Origin: Kalaharituber pfeilii | Taxonomy: Eukaryota > Ascomycota > Pezizomycetes > Pezizales > Pezizaceae | Reading direction: 5' to 3' | Length of the DNA: 64,000 bases | NCBI GenBank assembly: GCA_015179045.1 | Contig: WHUZ01000042.1 | Coordinates: 62,001-126,000, forward strand | Part shown: positions 60,531 to 64,000 of the stretch, in pieces | Layout of the letters: each line of letters starts with the position of its first letter | Numbering within the stretch: the first letter of the stretch is position 1 | Notes under the pieces: model-generated | What the model was told of the DNA's origin: nothing | Seen by the model: only the letters and a program-made list of their open reading frames with translations | Database searches by the model: none | Program-made: the position numbers and the translations under genes

Positions 60531-62641
60531 CGTGTCTGTAATTAACACTTAGAATATTTGATTACCAAAGTTGGGTGCTTACTCTGGATAAACCACACGA
60601 AGGAGGTAATACACTTTAAACCGGAAATATGTTCATGATAATTTCGTAATAACATGGCCCAAATATGCTGAATCGAGTAAATGAGGACTGCTTAGGATCA
60701 GTAACAGTTCCAGAGCACTCCACTCAATTGCGAACTACATAATATTTGCCAGGAATGGTAGTTCATGTGTGTTCACAACGTTGCGTATCAAACCGGAAAT
60801 TAGAATTCCAATCAAAAAAAAACAATCGCCATCTAGCTGTAGTGAGCTGAATGCCGTTGAGACACAGGTCCCTGCCATGGCCGTGGGTAAGCATTTGAAT
60901 CATTGTATGTTGCGCTGAATCTTTGTCGATGCTACCAAAGACCAGATTCGAATACTCAATACATAGTTACATCCTGTATCAAGACATCAAGGTTGATACG
61001 AAGCTCAAGTACATTAATATATTATGTATCGCAGGATATAGAAGGAAATGAGAGCTTTCCGGTTCATTGGATTGTATATCAAGCAACAAAAAATGAGAAG
61101 TAAAAAAAAAAATAAATAGAAATAAAAATCTTGCGTAATCGGGAGATGCGCAACCGGGTATGTAAAATTAAGGAACCAATATACTGTTGTTTCATTTCTG
61201 ATCTATTGCTATTGTTTAGCGAGATCTTCGGTCCCTAGTGGGTCCCGTCCTACACGAAGTAAGGTATCAGAAATTTATCTCGAGCTGTACAGTTTGGCAA
61301 CTACCAGCAACAATCAATGGGACTGTTATGGGCATATAATCAAATGGCCATAATAGGATGCATAGTTGACTATGGAACATCTTGCGCAGGATCCTGACAG
61401 CAGGACACAATCTACCATCCAGCGATGATAAACATTTGACTCCAGTGTGACTGCTCTTCAACTGAAAGTACTCCGTTGCATATTTCCATACCTCAAACTT
61501 ACACGTGGCTTGCGAATAGACCAGGTTTTTGAGCAAAGAGTTTTGTGTCCCCTTCCACTCTTATGAGCTATTCATGAAGGGTCTATTGAAAAGATCCTAA
61601 TAAATTTTTCGCACTTTCGACGTCGCCCGCGCGGGCCTTACTGTACCGTGTCACCGGGCCACTACCACATGGGTAGAAATTTTATTTCCAATTTTTGCGA
61701 AAGTTCACTCCCAATCCAGTATGTGTATGATATGGCACCGGAATATGCGGAAGTTTAGCAACCCGAGGATTAGCCGCGGACTAAATGTCGATGGCAGGGG
61801 ATACCAACTGTGGACGAACCACTTTTCATCAACATTCTTCTCTTTGCACGGTGGATGTTTGTTAATTGCATGCGAGATGTAATGAGAATGAAAGCTATGA
61901 ACTACAAGCGAATAAAGTATCATAAGTAAAAATGGCCAAAGCACAATCAAAGCCCCTTTTTCCCACTCGTCGAACACCATCCAAAATCGCATTGAGTGAG
62001 CAATTTTCGATGCATCATGCTTCGCGCCACGCGGCGCAATCGCAATCAGAATTTCACAAGTGCCGGAGGACGTTGTGCAAAACTTCACAGAATTCTGTTC
62101 TGCCTTCGGAGTTTAACTTTGGTGTGCCGATGAGCTTGGAAAGGCAGGTCTCGTCCGTGGCAATTAAAAATTAAGATCATTGTCTGATGTGTCAACTGAA
62201 TATCCTGAAGGGGGTAGGTGTTAGGCGCCTTTGTATTGAAATAAATAAACTTTCAACTTCGAACAATAGCAATATGAAACCTCATCGCAAATTCGCAGAC
62301 TATGATACTGGTAACAGATGCATCGTCAATCACCCCGGCCAGGGATGTGTCTGGCAGGGATGGTTCTTGTTCGGTATATACCGTAGGCAATTGCGCTAAG
62401 CAAGCGGGCAAGAACTTTGAGTAAAGAGCAAAATTCTGAAATGGGAGATCATCTAGCAGAGTTCAGAGCTCAGGAAGGAGTCGATCGTTTCCAAACTGGA
62501 AACCTGTCCTGTACTATACCAAACCAGACAACGATCAATCATTGCACCCACCCCGTTTTGACCTGGATACCTATCAACGACCTAATCAACTACATACCCT
62601 CGATACCTGAAACTTCATGATTGTACCTAGCACGTGCCATA
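60531..62641. other. Intergenic, no gene seen
   Basis: I see no coding signature or repeat copy on either strand of this ~2.1-kb AT-rich stretch. Frames at 61267-61536, 61705-62088 and 61932-62174 are short and unsupported. Confidence 0.45.
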
Positions 62642-62777
62642 CTCGCTACCAGCTTAAAGTTTCGCACAAGTGCGTAGTTGCAAAGACCGTGCGAGGGGTC
62701 CGTCCGGCTGCAGAAATCCTTCCTACACAGACCACTCCAACTGTCGCGCTTGTGCGAAACTTTATGCTGGTAGCGAG
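62642..62777. mobile_element. 136-bp mariner-type MITE
   Basis: CTCGCTACCAGCTTAAAGTT... and its complement near the other end form ~31-bp inverted repeats with about two mismatches, extending through TTTCGCACAAG. TA lies on both sides (62640-62641, 62778-62779). Non-coding centre. Confidence 0.8.
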
Positions 62778-62784
62778 TAGACTA

Positions 62785-63125
62785 TGCATCTAAGCATCCA
62801 GGTGTGTCGAAAACGAAAATAGCTAAAGCATTTGGTGTTAATTCTACAACGTTACGCTCATGATACCATGGAGTACAGAAAAAGCCATGTCAAAGGTCGA
62901 CAGGACTATCAGCTACTTACTGACAGCAGAGGAAGATGCAATTGTTGACTGGTCCAAAAAAAATATCAGGTGTGGGCTTCCCGGTCACGGTACTTATACT
63001 TCGGTCGATGGCATATATTGTAGTGTGAAAGAACTTCAGGAACGAAGGTTGATTCCCAGTATAAACTGGCACAACTGTTTCCTCACAAGACACTCGAATA
63101 TCAAGCTTAACTGCATCTAATACCT
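62785..63125 (+). pseudogene. Fot1/pogo transposase N-terminal fragment
   Basis: The first frame reads HPGVSKTKIAKAFGVNSTTL, a psq-type helix-turn-helix. The second (from 62860) reads LLTAEEDAIVDWSKKN, then INWHNCFLTRHSNI, the CENP-B/Tc5 DNA-binding half. A frameshift lies between, and the DDE part is absent. It may belong to the parent of the adjacent MITE, though that is unproven. Confidence 0.6.
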
Positions 63126-64000
63126 AGAAAAGATACATGTGAAAGCTATAGTAGATATAGAGGAACAGCGTTTGTAGTACGTCAAGCTATGTAGTCTTTT
63201 CTGACCATACCATATACTACCTGAAAATCTGTGGAATTGCAGGTCATTATTGGCCTAGCAGTCAGACAAAAAGCTATTGTTAGGGCGTCTACAGAACATT
63301 GAGAGTCTCTGCCTTAGGTCATATGATACCACCATTTATTGTATGGAAGAATCAGGTGCATTGTGTAGGTTTCTATGGTAGAGGTGGTGTACTCGAAGGT
63401 AGGGGAAAATACTCAAAAGCGCTATGCATGCATTAATGTACGCCACCCGACAGGGGATCAAAGTGAAGAAGGTATCATATGACTTTCTGTCGAAAAGTCT
63501 TCAGAACTTTTGTATGGGATTCACACACAAAAATTCAACACACATATTTTTTAACTGCATACAAGTTAAACAGGTGTTGCATAATTCCATAGCTGATCCA
63601 GCACACTTCTAACTAATGACAGGAGCCTTTCTTTTACCAATTTATCCCACTCTTTCGAAGCTCTTCCACCTCATTTGTGCATTCATCATGTAAAGCAATA
63701 ATTCAGACATGCTCAACTCAAGTGGTTTCTTGATTGTGAATTTCATGACCGAAACCTTTGCGTCCCGAGCTCGGATTTTCATTTCGTTATTATACGAGGT
63801 TTGAGCGGGCTGTGACCGGGACACAAAGTTATGCAACTTGGTTGAAACAAACATTCAAGGCTTGTAGCGATGCGAAGCGTGTAGGAAATACCTGTCTTTA
63901 AGACTTCATATACAACCAACCTGATCAACTATTTGGCAAGGTCGAATTCTGGGAGGTCCTATGCACTACTAGTCTTAGTCTTAGTCTATAGTGAGCGGCA
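63126..64000. other. Intergenic, no gene seen
   Basis: No supported gene. A minus-strand frame at 63642-63854 is basic and helical but unrecognised. A short CTTAGT repeat stands at 63974-63989. Confidence 0.4.

Noticed and set aside
63970..63992. Telomere-like CTTAGT repeats near the window end
   Set aside because: Only two to three imperfect CTTAGT units, not TTAGGG, and followed by ordinary sequence.

Overview
The window reads as transposon-rich accessory DNA of a filamentous ascomycete. The evidence is short spliceosomal introns (about 50-180 bp, several with CTAAC branch sites), Tad1-like LINEs with RNase H, Fot1/pogo elements, a Kex2-type secreted repeat protein, a proteinase-K-like subtilase and DUF6589/RecQ-type genes. 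Genus is not determinable here. A Pezizomycetes origin is only a guess.

Layout. 1-6.4 kb holds MITEs, a pogo deletion derivative nested in a LINE, and a 571-bp terminal-inverted-repeat element. 6.7-8.4 kb is an intact secreted FAD oxidoreductase. 8.5-12.3 kb holds LINE debris and very short retroposed tags with clear target duplications. 12.3-28 kb is a multi-level nest: a minus-strand LINE (called LINE C) is interrupted by a 4.29-kb two-gene element, itself broken by a solo LTR, and by a second LINE (LINE A). LINE A is in turn interrupted by a 10,118-bp element with 77-bp terminal inverted repeats and a 9-bp target duplication. 28-33 kb holds more LINE remnants and a GFA/CENP-V-like gene. 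33.1-37.9 kb is a 1,619-codon secreted repeat protein. 39.1-44.5 kb is a complete Ty1/copia element with apparently identical LTRs. 45.8-54.7 kb is a set of metabolic genes: a decayed FAD lactone-oxidase-like gene, an aldo-keto reductase, a decayed sedoheptulose-7-phosphate-cyclase gene and an intact ATP-grasp gene. The last two suggest the ruin of a mycosporine-type cluster. 54.9-56.4 kb is a foldback element. 57.7-59.4 kb is an intact five-exon subtilase. The rest is intergenic DNA with pogo and mariner-type remnants.

The main discovery candidate is the 10.1-kb element. Three spliced genes lie within its terminal repeats: a DUF6589-type protein, a convergent RecQ-family helicase, and a 739-aa orphan. 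A CATCTCCG/CGGAGATG motif recurs at both ends and in a four-copy array of roughly 200-bp repeats. Removing the element and one copy of the 9-bp repeat restores an uninterrupted LINE tail. The 4.29-kb element (an AT-hook protein plus a divergent orphan gene, TA target site) is a second candidate.

Several otherwise well-preserved reading frames (DUF6589 gene, helicase, orphan gene of the 4.3-kb element, copia pol, aldo-keto reductase) are each broken by apparent single-base deletions, mostly in homopolymers. This looks more like consensus-sequence error than independent decay and should be settled before calling them pseudogenes. LINE A, LINE C and tag family are working names used here for repeat families recognised by comparing copies within the window.
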